Source: Candidatus Brocadiaceae bacterium (lineage in GTDB: Bacteria; Planctomycetota; Brocadiia; SM23-32). From it: a stretch of DNA of 64,000 bases. Below, in pieces: positions 26,875 through 35,179 of this stretch. Under the pieces are notes generated by a model. The model made no database searches. It was not told the DNA's origin and worked only from the letters and a program-made list of their open reading frames with translations. The stretch covers positions 29,785 through 93,784 of the forward strand of contig JAAYEJ010000064.1 in the NCBI GenBank assembly GCA_012728835.1, written 5' to 3'. The translations under genes were made by a program, and so were the position numbers. How positions within the stretch are numbered: the stretch's first letter is position 1; each line of letters opens with the position of its first letter.

Positions 26875-27450
26875 TCAGCCGGCCGTCAGGGGGTTTGTCA
26901 CGGTCAGCCCGTCTGCGGTCAGCCAGAGCGTCATCAGGATGGCGGCCAGCAGCGCCACGACGGCGTAGGTCTCCACCAGCGCGGGCATGATGATGGCGCG
27001 GCCGCCCTGTTCGGGCCGGCGGGCCACCAGGTTCATGCACGCGGCCGACGTCTCGCCCTGGTAGACGGCGCTGCGCCACAGGACCGACCCGAGCGCGATG
27101 CCCACGAACAGCAGGGCGACGCCGACGATGGGCGCCACGGTCACGCCGCCGGCCAGCAGGTTCACGCGCAGGGCGATGATGATGGCGCCGATGAACCCGT
27201 AGAAGCCCTGCGTGCCCGGCAGCGCCATCAGGACGAGCATCTGGCCGAACAGCTCCGGCTTCTCCGAGAGCACGCCCGCCGACTGGCCGGCGGCCAGCCG
27301 GATGCCGCGCGCCGAGCCCACGCACCCGCCGAGCACGGCCAGCATGGCTCCGGCCATGGCCCAGCCGAGCCCCGTCTGCACGAAGTACTGATTCAGCAGA
27401 ACGTCCAGCGTCTGCAGAACGTTCAACGCCTCGCCCAAATTCGGTTCCAT
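26875..27450 (-). CDS. ntpK: V-type ATPase membrane ring subunit K (duplicated hairpin)
   Basis: A 191-residue proteolipid with four membrane helices, the duplicated 16-kDa type found in E. hirae and eukaryotic V-ATPases rather than the single hairpin of Thermus. The ion-binding Glu is E160 in ALVETYAVV (helix 4). By alignment with E. hirae NtpK, the other sodium ligands also appear present: L77, T80 and Q81 in ALPGTQG, and Q131 in AVYQGE. This suggests sodium rather than proton coupling, which is inference from the ligand set. The first hairpin lacks an acidic residue, as in other duplicated K subunits. Confidence 0.93.
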   Translation of the reverse strand: MEPNLGEALNVLQTLDVLLNQYFVQTGLGWAMAGAMLAVLGGCVGSARGIRLAAGQSAGVLSEKPELFGQMLVLMALPGTQGFYGFIGAIIIALRVNLLAGGVTVAPIVGVALLFVGIALGSVLWRSAVYQGETSAACMNLVARRPEQGGRAIIMPALVETYAVVALLAAILMTLWLTADGLTVTNPLTAG

Positions 27451-27472
27451 ACTCGTCTCTCCTCTGGCCGGA

Positions 27473-29485
27473 TCAGTCGCCCTCGCCGGGCACCACGAGC
27501 ACCTTGCCGGTGCTCAACGACAGCGGACGGAACGGCACCCCGTCGGCGCTGTAGAACCTGCTGAAGAACTCCAGGAAGATCAGGCGCGCCGAATGCACGA
27601 ACGCGCCCAGGATGCACACGGCGAAGTTGAACGTGTGGCCCAGCACCAGCACGCCCACGAACAGTGCCGTGCCCACCACGGGCGTGCCGCGCACCAGGTC
27701 CGCCATGATGTTGATCGACATGCCGATGATGCCGGTCGTCAGGCCCAGGGCCAGCAGGCGGGCATACGAGAGCATGTCGCCGATGAACGTCACGTAGCCG
27801 TAGCCGCCCAGGATGCCGTAGAGGCTGACGAGGCCCGTGATCGCCTTCGCAACCAGCGTCTCCTCCCTGCGCCCCTGCGTCAGCACCAGCCCGACGCAGC
27901 ACAGGCCGAACACGATGGCCGCCGCCCGGAACACCGGGGCGGGCACCGCGAAGAAGAGCTTCGAGACCACCACAAGGAACGCCGGCAGGGCCACAACCCA
28001 CAGGCCCGCGTCGAACAGCGCCCCCGCCACGTCTCCCCGCCGAAGCAGGCCGTAGCCCTTCAGCACGATCCCGTAGAGCTGCGTCAGCACCCCCAGCCCG
28101 AGCGTCACGATCAGCATCAGGATGGCGCGTTCCAGCGGGTCCACCAGGGCGAACGTCTCCTTGATGCGGAGCAGCCGGTTGTCCTCGCCCAGGTACTGCG
28201 GCTGCCACAGGTCGCCCGCCCACGTGCCCGTCAACGCGCCGACCGCCATCGTGGCCAGCCCGCCGTACAGGAACAGCACGCACAGGTCGTAGTGGCCTTC
28301 GTAGCGGCGGGCCTTCCATGCCAGGAACCCCGCCACGACACACAGCATCGCGCCGTAGACCACGTCGCCGAAGCAGAAGCCGAAGAACAGCAGGAAGCTG
28401 AAGGACAGGTACGGCGTGGGATCGAACGAGAAGTAGTCCGGCAGTCCGAACATCTTCACCAGGAACCGCATCGGCCGCACGACCGGGTTCAGGCTCAACT
28501 CCACCGGCACCCGGTCTTCCGGCGCCGGATCCTCCAGCAGGACGGCAGCCCGGGGGAAGCGCTTCGCCAGGGCCGCGCGCAGCGCCTCGGCGTTCCGTGC
28601 GCGCACGAAGCCCGTCAGGATGACGATGCGCGCGGTCGCAGCGGCGCCGTTGAGCGCCTCCACGCGCGCGAGCTGCGCCTCCCAGTGGGCGCGCAGCAGG
28701 GCCAGTGGGCGACGCCCCGCGGCCAGTCCGGCGATCCGCGCCGCCTGCTCGTCCGCCCGGGCACGCAGGTCCCTCACCTCGGCGTGCAGGCCCTCGATCC
28801 GCTCCGCCTCGGGCTCATCCAGGTCCGGCAGGGGCCGCACGACGGCCTCGAACCGCCTCAACACGGCCGCGGCCTCGTCGGCTTCGGCCGGGTGGGCGAC
28901 CACGCACACGTTCACGGTGCCGCGGGCGCGCGACACCTCCTGGAACGCCAGATGCTCAACGGCCCACTCGTCCGACTCCAGTCCGTCCCAGTGCGCCTCG
29001 GTCAGCCGCACCACCCGGACCCACACGCGGTTCAGGGCCTTCAGGTCGGCCAGTCCGAAGGGGAGTTGCGAGAAGAACGTGAGCATCTCGATCTCGGCTT
29101 CTCGCGCCTCGATCTGCCGCTGGAGGCGGCGGCAGGCCTCGGCCGCGCGTCGACTCTCGGAGGACACGGAGGCCAGATCGACGGTGCGCGTCGCCTCCCG
29201 TACCTCGGCCTCCGTTGCGCGGAGCGGCGTGTTGACCAGCCCGGCGAGGAACCCCTCGCGGGCCGGGGCGAATTCGTCGAAGATGCTCTCGATCTGCTCG
29301 ATCTGCTTCAGGTGGGCGCGGGCGTCCTCGGCGGACTCGCGCAGGCGGTCCTGCGCGTCGGCCGGCAGGCGCTCGGCGAGGTCCTCCACGTGCACCATTC
29401 CCAGGGTTTGCAGGAACCCCGGCAGGTCCTCGGCCACGTCTCTGGGCGCCAGAAATGTGGCGCGCTGCATCCGGCTGATCGCCAC
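27473..29485 (-). CDS. ntpI: V/A-type ATPase subunit I (a-subunit, stator)
   Basis: A 670-residue protein: a cytoplasmic N-terminal half with two long helices (residues about 1-330) and seven or eight membrane helices from about residue 350 onward (YLSFSFLLFFGFCFGDVVYGAMLC; ISMSINIMADLV; GHTFNFAVCILGAFVHSARLIFLEFFSRFY). It forms the ion half-channels against the K ring. The start is the GTG at 29485, two bases after the previous stop with AAGGA six bases upstream; ATG at 29470 is possible. Confidence 0.93.
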   Translation of the reverse strand: MAISRMQRATFLAPRDVAEDLPGFLQTLGMVHVEDLAERLPADAQDRLRESAEDARAHLKQIEQIESIFDEFAPAREGFLAGLVNTPLRATEAEVREATRTVDLASVSSESRRAAEACRRLQRQIEAREAEIEMLTFFSQLPFGLADLKALNRVWVRVVRLTEAHWDGLESDEWAVEHLAFQEVSRARGTVNVCVVAHPAEADEAAAVLRRFEAVVRPLPDLDEPEAERIEGLHAEVRDLRARADEQAARIAGLAAGRRPLALLRAHWEAQLARVEALNGAAATARIVILTGFVRARNAEALRAALAKRFPRAAVLLEDPAPEDRVPVELSLNPVVRPMRFLVKMFGLPDYFSFDPTPYLSFSFLLFFGFCFGDVVYGAMLCVVAGFLAWKARRYEGHYDLCVLFLYGGLATMAVGALTGTWAGDLWQPQYLGEDNRLLRIKETFALVDPLERAILMLIVTLGLGVLTQLYGIVLKGYGLLRRGDVAGALFDAGLWVVALPAFLVVVSKLFFAVPAPVFRAAAIVFGLCCVGLVLTQGRREETLVAKAITGLVSLYGILGGYGYVTFIGDMLSYARLLALGLTTGIIGMSINIMADLVRGTPVVGTALFVGVLVLGHTFNFAVCILGAFVHSARLIFLEFFSRFYSADGVPFRPLSLSTGKVLVVPGEGD

Positions 29486-29487
29486 GG

Positions 29488-29805
29488 TCAGTCCTTGCGA
29501 AGGTGCGTCAGGATCAGTTCGGCCGCCTGTCCGGCGGCCTCCGAGGAGGCTGCCGACCGCAGGGAGCCCGCGATGCCGGCGGCCTGTTCGTCCAGTGCGG
29601 TCCGCTCGCGAGCCACCCGTTCCTCTTCGTCCCTGCGGACGGCCGCCACGCCGCGCTCGAACTCCTCCTCGAACTGCCTGCGGAGCGCGTCGGCCTCCCC
29701 AGAGATCGACTGCTCCGTGTCCCGCGCGGATGCCCGCGCCTCCTCAACGATCGCGTCCGCCTCGGCTTCCAGCGACTGTACCTTGCGGATAATGCTATCG
29801 ACCAT
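29488..29805 (-). CDS. ntpF: V/A-type ATPase peripheral-stalk coiled-coil subunit (NtpF/AtpH-like)
   Basis: A 105-residue, almost wholly helical and charged protein (VDSIIRKVQSLEAEADAIVEEAR, then Glu/Arg-rich heptads). It matches the small G/H-type subunit that pairs with subunit E; it is coded first in the E. hirae ntp operon (NtpF), as here. The call rests on composition plus position. A TTGAAC/TACAGT promoter lies about 80 bases upstream. Confidence 0.75.
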   Translation of the reverse strand: MVDSIIRKVQSLEAEADAIVEEARASARDTEQSISGEADALRRQFEEEFERGVAAVRRDEEERVARERTALDEQAAGIAGSLRSAASSEAAGQAAELILTHLRKD

Positions 29806-29882
29806 GGCGATGTCGTCGTGATTCGAGGAGAAGGGGGGCCGGCAGCCGATGCACCATCGGCAATGGAATGCGCCCTCTCTCC

Positions 29883-29911
29883 ACTGTAGCGGATGCCCGG
29901 CGGGAGTTCAA
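29883..29911 (-). promoter_or_regulatory. Sigma70 promoter of the V-type ATPase operon
   Basis: On the minus strand TTGAAC (29911-29906), 17-base spacer, TACAGT (29888-29883). It is the only good candidate ahead of the nine-gene cluster and is divergent from the lptF promoter, overlapping the same short gap. Confidence 0.65.
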
Positions 29912-29934
29912 ATCACCGCCGCCCCGACACGGAG

Positions 29935-29964
29935 TTGCCCGAATCCTCCGGGGTCGATTACAAT
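29935..29964 (+). promoter_or_regulatory. Promoter of the lptF-like/lnt pair
   Basis: TTGCCC (29935-29940), 18-base spacer, TACAAT (29959-29964), about 65 bases before the ATG at 30032. Confidence 0.6.
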
Positions 29965-30031
29965 GGGGCGCGTTCATGGCCCCCGGGCGTCCGTTCTGCG
30001 CCCTGTGCCCACGCGTCTCCGATGGAGCAGT

Positions 30032-31627
30032 ATGAAGCGGCTTCAACGATACGTCCTGGTCAACGTCTTCAAGGCCTTCGTCCCGGCGTTCACCGCGCTG
30101 GTGCTGCTGATGGCCGTGGGCGTCTGCCTGCAGTTGCTGAACGAGGGGCTGGACGTGGTGCGCGTGGCGTCGCTCGTGCGCCTGGTCCTGGCCTACTCGG
30201 TGCCGATGGTGCTGCCGTCGGCGTTCCTGACCGCCGTGATCCTGACGTTCGGGCGGCTGGCGGGCGACAACGAACTGACGGCCGTGCGGGCCGCCGGCAT
30301 CCCCATGTTCCGCGCTGTGCACCCGGTGCTGTGGGCGGCGTGCGGCCTGGCGGTCCTGGCCGCCTACTTCCAGTTCGAGACGGTGCCCAGGTCGCAGGGG
30401 GCCCTTCGGGCACTCAAGTACAAGGCATTCAAGCAGATACTGCTGGACAAGGCGGCGCTGAGCTGGTCGCGGCAGTTCTCCTTCCCGCCCGTTCACATCA
30501 TGTACGACGACTTCCGCGACGGCGTCATGCACAACGTCGTGGTCCTGCACGCGGGGCCCCGCCGGGTCGAGCAGATCACCACCGCCCGCACTGCCACCAT
30601 CGAGGACGACGCCGTGCGGCCGGAGCGGATCGTCTTCCGGATGAACGACTGCGTTATCACCGACTTCGAGTCGCAGAAGGGCGGCATGCCCCGAAGCGCG
30701 CAGGCGACGCCGATCCTCTACTGGGTCAAGGCGGTGACCAGCTCGGAGGACGTGCTCTCCCGGCGGCGCTACTTCCCGCTGATGGAGCTGATCTCCGACA
30801 TGCGGCTCCTGAAGGCCGCGGTCGCCGGGCACCCGGCCCGACGGGATGCCGACATCGAGTCGGCCCGCAAGGACCGGCGCAGGAAGCTGCGGCTTCTCCA
30901 GGGCGAGACGGCGGACCACCATACCGTCGTGGAGTCGAAGCGCAAGGACTACGACAAGGCCACACTCCGCGCCCACGAGCACAGGAAGACCGAGGAGCTT
31001 GCCGAAGCGGCCATCCTGGACGCGGGCCGCGTGCTGGACGAACTCCAGGTTCAGATGAACGACTGCCGGCGGGAGCTGGAGGCGGCGCCGGACGTGGAGC
31101 GGATGATGCAGCTTCAGCAACGGCAGGCCGACATCGTGCACAGGATCACGGCCGCCAGGGAGAGCATCGGAGACGCCGAGGCCCGGCGCGACCAGGCGCG
31201 GCGCGATCAGGCCCAGAGCGCGCGGACCGTCGGGCAGTTGGAGCGGGAGATCGCCATCCTGAACGAGCGCAGCCGGCAGTTGATGGCCGGCCAGGCGGAG
31301 ATCCGCCGGCAACTGCGGATTGTCGAGGACCAGGACAACCTGCGGGACGTGGAGATCCGCATCCACAAGCGGCTCTCGCAGGCCGTGTCCGTCCTTACCT
31401 TCGCGCTGCTGGGCATCCCCCTGGGGGTGACGGGCGGCCGGCGGAACGTCATGGTAGCCTTCGGGCTCAGTTTCGCGATCGTGCTGCTCGTTTTCTACCC
31501 GCTGCTGATCCTCGGGGAGGTGGCCGCCGAGGCGGGCAAGCTGCCGATCGTCCCCGCCATCTGGGGCGGCAACGTCCTGACGCTGGGCATCGGTCTGGTT
31601 CTGAGTCTCAAGACGCTGAGCCGCTGA
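30032..31627 (+). CDS. lptF: LptF/LptG-family LPS export permease with a long coiled-coil insert
   Basis: A 531-residue protein of the YjgP/YjgQ family, which moves lipopolysaccharide out of the inner membrane. The N-terminal three helices (residues 15-115, including VLPSAFLTAVILTFGRLAGDNELTAVRAAGI), a periplasmic jellyroll (about 140-250) and the final helices starting at SQAVSVLTFALLGIPLGVTGG are standard. Between them, residues about 260-445 form a highly charged Glu/Arg/Gln-rich coiled-coil that normal family members (about 360 residues) lack. It would lie on the periplasmic side. Whether it is LptF or LptG cannot be settled. Lnt is 48 bases downstream. Confidence 0.85.
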   Translation: MKRLQRYVLVNVFKAFVPAFTALVLLMAVGVCLQLLNEGLDVVRVASLVRLVLAYSVPMVLPSAFLTAVILTFGRLAGDNELTAVRAAGIPMFRAVHPVLWAACGLAVLAAYFQFETVPRSQGALRALKYKAFKQILLDKAALSWSRQFSFPPVHIMYDDFRDGVMHNVVVLHAGPRRVEQITTARTATIEDDAVRPERIVFRMNDCVITDFESQKGGMPRSAQATPILYWVKAVTSSEDVLSRRRYFPLMELISDMRLLKAAVAGHPARRDADIESARKDRRRKLRLLQGETADHHTVVESKRKDYDKATLRAHEHRKTEELAEAAILDAGRVLDELQVQMNDCRRELEAAPDVERMMQLQQRQADIVHRITAARESIGDAEARRDQARRDQAQSARTVGQLEREIAILNERSRQLMAGQAEIRRQLRIVEDQDNLRDVEIRIHKRLSQAVSVLTFALLGIPLGVTGGRRNVMVAFGLSFAIVLLVFYPLLILGEVAAEAGKLPIVPAIWGGNVLTLGIGLVLSLKTLSR

Positions 31628-31675
31628 CCCGCGCGCGGGCGCCGCCCGGGTGTCCGCCGGCCCGACCCAAGGGAG

Positions 31676-33376
31676 ATGGTCACTGTGGAGGATCCGCGAA
31701 GCGGTAACGGCCGCCGGCCCGAGCGGGGCCCGTCGGCCCGGCTGCGGGCCGTCTGGCCGCACCTGACGGCCTCGGCGGTCTCCGGCCTGCTGCTCTACCT
31801 GTCCTTCCCCCCCTTCGATCTCGGTCCGGCGGCGTTCGTGGCGCTCGTGCCCCTGCTGGTGGCCGTCGGCCGGGCGCCCGGGTATGTCACGGCCGCCGTC
31901 TGCGGGTGGCTGGCGCTCCTGGTCGCCGGCCTGGGGGGATTCGCCTGGCTGGCCTCCGTGGCGGTGCCGGGCTGGCTGGGGCTGGCCCTGTACGTGAGCC
32001 TGTACGGCGCCCTGGCGGCCCTGTCGATCCGGTGGATGCGGGAGCATCTGCCGGCGGCCTGGCCGGCGACGGCGGCCTGCGCCTGGGTGGCGCTGGAACT
32101 GGTGCGGGCCGAACTCGGCCCCGGCTTCCCCTGGCTGTTCATCGGCTACACGCAGTACCGGGCGACGTGGCTGGTGCAGACGGCGGCGCTTGGAGGGGTC
32201 TATGCGGTGGGGTTCGTCGTGTTCCTGACGAACGCCGCCCTGGCGGCCGTTGCGGAGCGCATGTCCGCCCTGCGGCGGGCCGAAGGCCTGGGCCCGGGCG
32301 CATGCCGGGCGGCCATCCTCGGCGTGGCCGTGCTGGGTCTCGCCTGCGTCGGCGGTGCGGTCGCGTGCCGTCGCGTGGAGATGCGGCAGGGGCCGAGGGT
32401 GGGCGTCGTGCAGCAGAACATCCCCCGCCTGATGTCCGAGATCTTCGACCCGGACAAGACGGCGGCCGACTACTACCGCGAGCGCCGGGACGAGGTGCAG
32501 TTGTGTGCGCAACTGACGGCGCGCATGCGCGAGCGCGGCCTGGACCTGGCCGTCTGGCCGGAGAGCACCGCGCCCGTTCCGCTGGACCTGCCGCCGGCCG
32601 CCTTCGCCATCCCGGAGGAACGCCGGCTCCACGGGCAGACGATGGGCTATCTGCGCGAACTGGGCGAGGACATGGGCTGCCACTTCCTGATCGGGGCGCC
32701 CTCCTACGTCTCCCGCGAGGCCGCCCGGTCGTTGCTCTACGGCGTGAGCGCCACGCCGCAGTTCGCCAACTCGGCGGTCTTCCTCTCCCCGGGCGGGCAG
32801 GTGCTGGACCGGTACGACAAGATGCGGCTCGTCCCGTTCGGCGAGTACGTGCCCGGCCGCGCCCTCCTGCCGTTCCTGGCGGCGCTCACGCCCATCCCCC
32901 GCGAGATCACGCCGGGCCGCCAGGAGGTGATCTTCACGCTGCCGGACGGGGCGGGGACGCGGTTCGGCGCGCTGGTCTGCTACGAGGACGTCTTCCCCGA
33001 TCTCTGCATCGAGTTCCGCCGGCGCGGGGCGCAGTTCCTCGTCAACCTGACCGACGAGGGCTGGTACCTGATCGCCGGCGAACTCCGCCAGCACCTGGCC
33101 ATGGCCGTGTTCCGGGCCGTCGAGACGCGCACGACCGTCGTGCGGTGCGCGAACACCGGCATCTCCTGCTTCATCGACCCGAGGGGCGAGGTCTACGCCG
33201 CCCTGAAGCCGTGGACGCAGGGGACGCTGAGCGCGCCCGTGCGGCTGTCCGACCGGGTGACGCCGTACGTGCGGTTCGGGGACGCCTTCGCCGTCGCCTG
33301 TCTCATGCTGACGATCGCGGCTCCCGGTCTGCGGCTCGCCCTCAGGCGGGAGGGAAGAACTCCGCATTGTCGGTGA
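31676..33376 (+). CDS. lnt: Apolipoprotein N-acyltransferase
   Basis: A 566-residue inner-membrane enzyme that adds the third acyl chain to lipoproteins. After a basic N-terminus there are seven or so membrane helices (residues 30-235), then a nitrilase domain with the catalytic triad E296 (WPEST), K382 (YDKMRLVPFGEY) and C435 (VCYEDVFP). Length and order are normal. It follows the LptF-like gene closely, linking two outer-membrane assembly steps. Its 3' end overlaps the convergent PHP gene by 35 bases. Confidence 0.95.
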   Translation: MVTVEDPRSGNGRRPERGPSARLRAVWPHLTASAVSGLLLYLSFPPFDLGPAAFVALVPLLVAVGRAPGYVTAAVCGWLALLVAGLGGFAWLASVAVPGWLGLALYVSLYGALAALSIRWMREHLPAAWPATAACAWVALELVRAELGPGFPWLFIGYTQYRATWLVQTAALGGVYAVGFVVFLTNAALAAVAERMSALRRAEGLGPGACRAAILGVAVLGLACVGGAVACRRVEMRQGPRVGVVQQNIPRLMSEIFDPDKTAADYYRERRDEVQLCAQLTARMRERGLDLAVWPESTAPVPLDLPPAAFAIPEERRLHGQTMGYLRELGEDMGCHFLIGAPSYVSREAARSLLYGVSATPQFANSAVFLSPGGQVLDRYDKMRLVPFGEYVPGRALLPFLAALTPIPREITPGRQEVIFTLPDGAGTRFGALVCYEDVFPDLCIEFRRRGAQFLVNLTDEGWYLIAGELRQHLAMAVFRAVETRTTVVRCANTGISCFIDPRGEVYAALKPWTQGTLSAPVRLSDRVTPYVRFGDAFAVACLMLTIAAPGLRLALRREGRTPHCR

Positions 33377-33989
33377 ACACGCGGGCGGCCTCCTCGGCGG
33401 AGAGCCCGGCCCCGCACAGGATGCGCTCGGCCTGGGCGCGGTCGGGGTAGTCGCCGGGCTCGTGTCCGTCCGAACCGAAGCTCAGCAGTGCGCCGTGCCG
33501 GAGCGCCAGGCGGGCGACGTGCCCGTTGGTCAGCCCGTGCCCCTTGCGGCCGCTGATCTCCAGGCGGACGCCGGCCTCGGCGGCCAGGGCCGCGTCGCCG
33601 GGCGCGATCAGCCCCGGGTGGGCCAGCACGTCGCAGCCGGCCTCGATGGCGGCGCGGTTCGTGCCGGGCGCCACCGGCTCCACGATGGTCTCTCCGTGGA
33701 CGAGCACGACCTCCGCCCCGGCCTCGCGGGCGGCCTCCACCATCGCGCCGATCAGAACGGGCGGCACGTGGGTGATCTCGCAGCCGGGCAGGATCTGCAT
33801 CTCGCCGTATGCGCCGGCCACCTTCTCGCAGAACCGCGCCAGGCTCACCACCACGTACTCCAGGTTGGCCTGGTCGCAGTGGTCGCTGATGACCAGGCCG
33901 CGATAGCCGAGCGCCTGGCAGCGCCGGGCCAGTTCGGCCGGGACGAGCCCCCCGTCACTGAAGATGCTGTGCGTGTGCAGGTCGATCAT
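33342..33989 (-). CDS. PHP-domain phosphoesterase (histidinol-phosphatase-like)
   Basis: A 215-residue PHP protein. The metal motifs are in order: DLHTHSIFSDG (residues 3-13), ISDHCD (near 34), GCEITH (near 68), LVHGET (near 98), LAHPG (near 123) and SFGSDGHEPGDY (near 180). The family hydrolyses phosphoesters such as histidinol phosphate, but this short form is also found in proteins of unknown substrate. GAGG precedes the ATG at 33989. No his genes are near. It is transcribed from the trpD promoter region in the opposite direction. Confidence 0.85.
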   Translation of the reverse strand: MIDLHTHSIFSDGGLVPAELARRCQALGYRGLVISDHCDQANLEYVVVSLARFCEKVAGAYGEMQILPGCEITHVPPVLIGAMVEAAREAGAEVVLVHGETIVEPVAPGTNRAAIEAGCDVLAHPGLIAPGDAALAAEAGVRLEISGRKGHGLTNGHVARLALRHGALLSFGSDGHEPGDYPDRAQAERILCGAGLSAEEAARVFTDNAEFFPPA

Positions 33990-34038
33990 GCGGACCTCGT
34001 GTCTGGTGTGCGCGGCCGGGTCGTCCGGCCCGGGCGCA

Positions 34039-34047
34039 TTTATAGCA
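34039..34047 (-). promoter_or_regulatory. Extended -10 promoter element for the PHP gene
   Basis: On the minus strand TGCTATAAA (34047-34039) gives a TGn-extended -10, with no clear -35. It lies about 50 bases before the PHP start and is divergent from the trpD promoter. Confidence 0.35.
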
Positions 34048-34092
34048 GACGCGCGGCCGGCGCGCCACGGCCGGCGGGCGGCGTGTGCGTTG

Positions 34093-34121
34093 TTGACCGG
34101 CAGGCATGTGCGGCCTACAAT
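34093..34121 (+). promoter_or_regulatory. Sigma70 promoter for trpD
   Basis: TTGACC (34093-34098), 17-base spacer, TACAAT (34116-34121): five of six bases at each box. The start near 34128 leaves only about 27 bases before trpD, too short for an attenuator like that of aroF. Confidence 0.8.
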
Positions 34122-34154
34122 ACGGCGGTTTCCCGATCCAGCCGCGGAGGCACC

Positions 34155-35174
34155 ATGCTCCAATCCTGTCTTGCCAGGCTTGTGGAGGGCACGGACCTGT
34201 CCGTGACGGAGGCGCGCGAGGCCATGGGCGCCATCATGTCCGGGCAGGCCACGGAAGCGCAGATCGCCGGGTTCCTGGTCGCCCTGCGGATGAAGGGCGA
34301 GACGGTGGACGAGATCACCGGATGCGCGCTGGCCATGCGGAGCGCGGCGACGCCCATCGATGCCGGCGGCCTGGACGTGGTGGACACCTGCGGCACGGGC
34401 GGCACGCGCAAGGGCACGCTGAACGTCTCGACCGCCGCTGCGCTCGTCTCGGCCGGCGCGGGGGTGCCCGTGGCCAAGCACGGCAACCGAGGGGCCAGCG
34501 CCAGTTGGGGCAGCGCGGACGTGCTGGAGGCCCTCGGCGTGGACATCGACGCGGAGCCGGCCGTCGTGGAGCGCTGCATCCGGGAGGCCGGCATCGGCTT
34601 CCTGTTCGCGCCGGCCCTGCACAAGGCGATGCGGTTCGCGATCGGGCCGCGCCGGCAGCTTGCCGTGCGCACCGTGTTCAACATCCTGGGCCCGCTGACC
34701 AATCCGTCCGGGGCGCGGCGGCAGTTGCTGGGCGTCTTCGCCGAGGAACTCGTCGAACCGATGGCGCGCGTCCTGATGAACCTGGGGGCCGTCCGGGCCA
34801 TGGTGGTGCACAGCCGGGACGGCATGGATGAGATCAGCCTGTGTGCGGAGACCGTGGTGGCCGATGTCTGCGACGGGGCCGTCACCATGGGCTCCCTGCG
34901 GCCGGAGGACCTGGGGCTGGCGCGTGCGCGGCGCGGCGACCTGGTTGTGGGCGGCGTGCGCGAGAGCGTCCGCGCCATCCGCGGCGTGCTGGACGGGCGG
35001 CCGGGCCCGCACCGCGACATGGTGCTTCTGAACGCCGGGGCCGCGATCTGTGTGGGTGGTCGGGCCGAGAGCGTGGCCGACGGCATGCGGGCGGCCGCCG
35101 AGTCCGTGGAGTCCGGGGCCGCGCGCGAGGCGCTGCGGAAGCTCATCGAGGTCTCGCACCAGGCGGCGTCCTGA
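34155..35174 (+). CDS. trpD: Anthranilate phosphoribosyltransferase
   Basis: A 339-residue enzyme of tryptophan synthesis that joins anthranilate to PRPP. Motifs are KHGNRGASASWGSADVLEALG, the NILGPLTNPSGA stretch, and HSRDGMDEIS. The glycine-rich PRPP loop reads DTCGTGGTRKGT; most family members have Asp after GTGG, so this Thr is a departure. CGGAGG lies just before the ATG at 34155. It stands alone: no other trp genes are in the window. Confidence 0.93.
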   Translation: MLQSCLARLVEGTDLSVTEAREAMGAIMSGQATEAQIAGFLVALRMKGETVDEITGCALAMRSAATPIDAGGLDVVDTCGTGGTRKGTLNVSTAAALVSAGAGVPVAKHGNRGASASWGSADVLEALGVDIDAEPAVVERCIREAGIGFLFAPALHKAMRFAIGPRRQLAVRTVFNILGPLTNPSGARRQLLGVFAEELVEPMARVLMNLGAVRAMVVHSRDGMDEISLCAETVVADVCDGAVTMGSLRPEDLGLARARRGDLVVGGVRESVRAIRGVLDGRPGPHRDMVLLNAGAAICVGGRAESVADGMRAAAESVESGAAREALRKLIEVSHQAAS

Positions 35175-35179
35175 CGCGC

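Noticed and set aside
29795..33367. Open frame of 1190 codons opposite the lptF-like and lnt genes
   Set aside because: Arg/Gln/His-rich antisense translation without domains; lptF and lnt on the plus strand explain the region.
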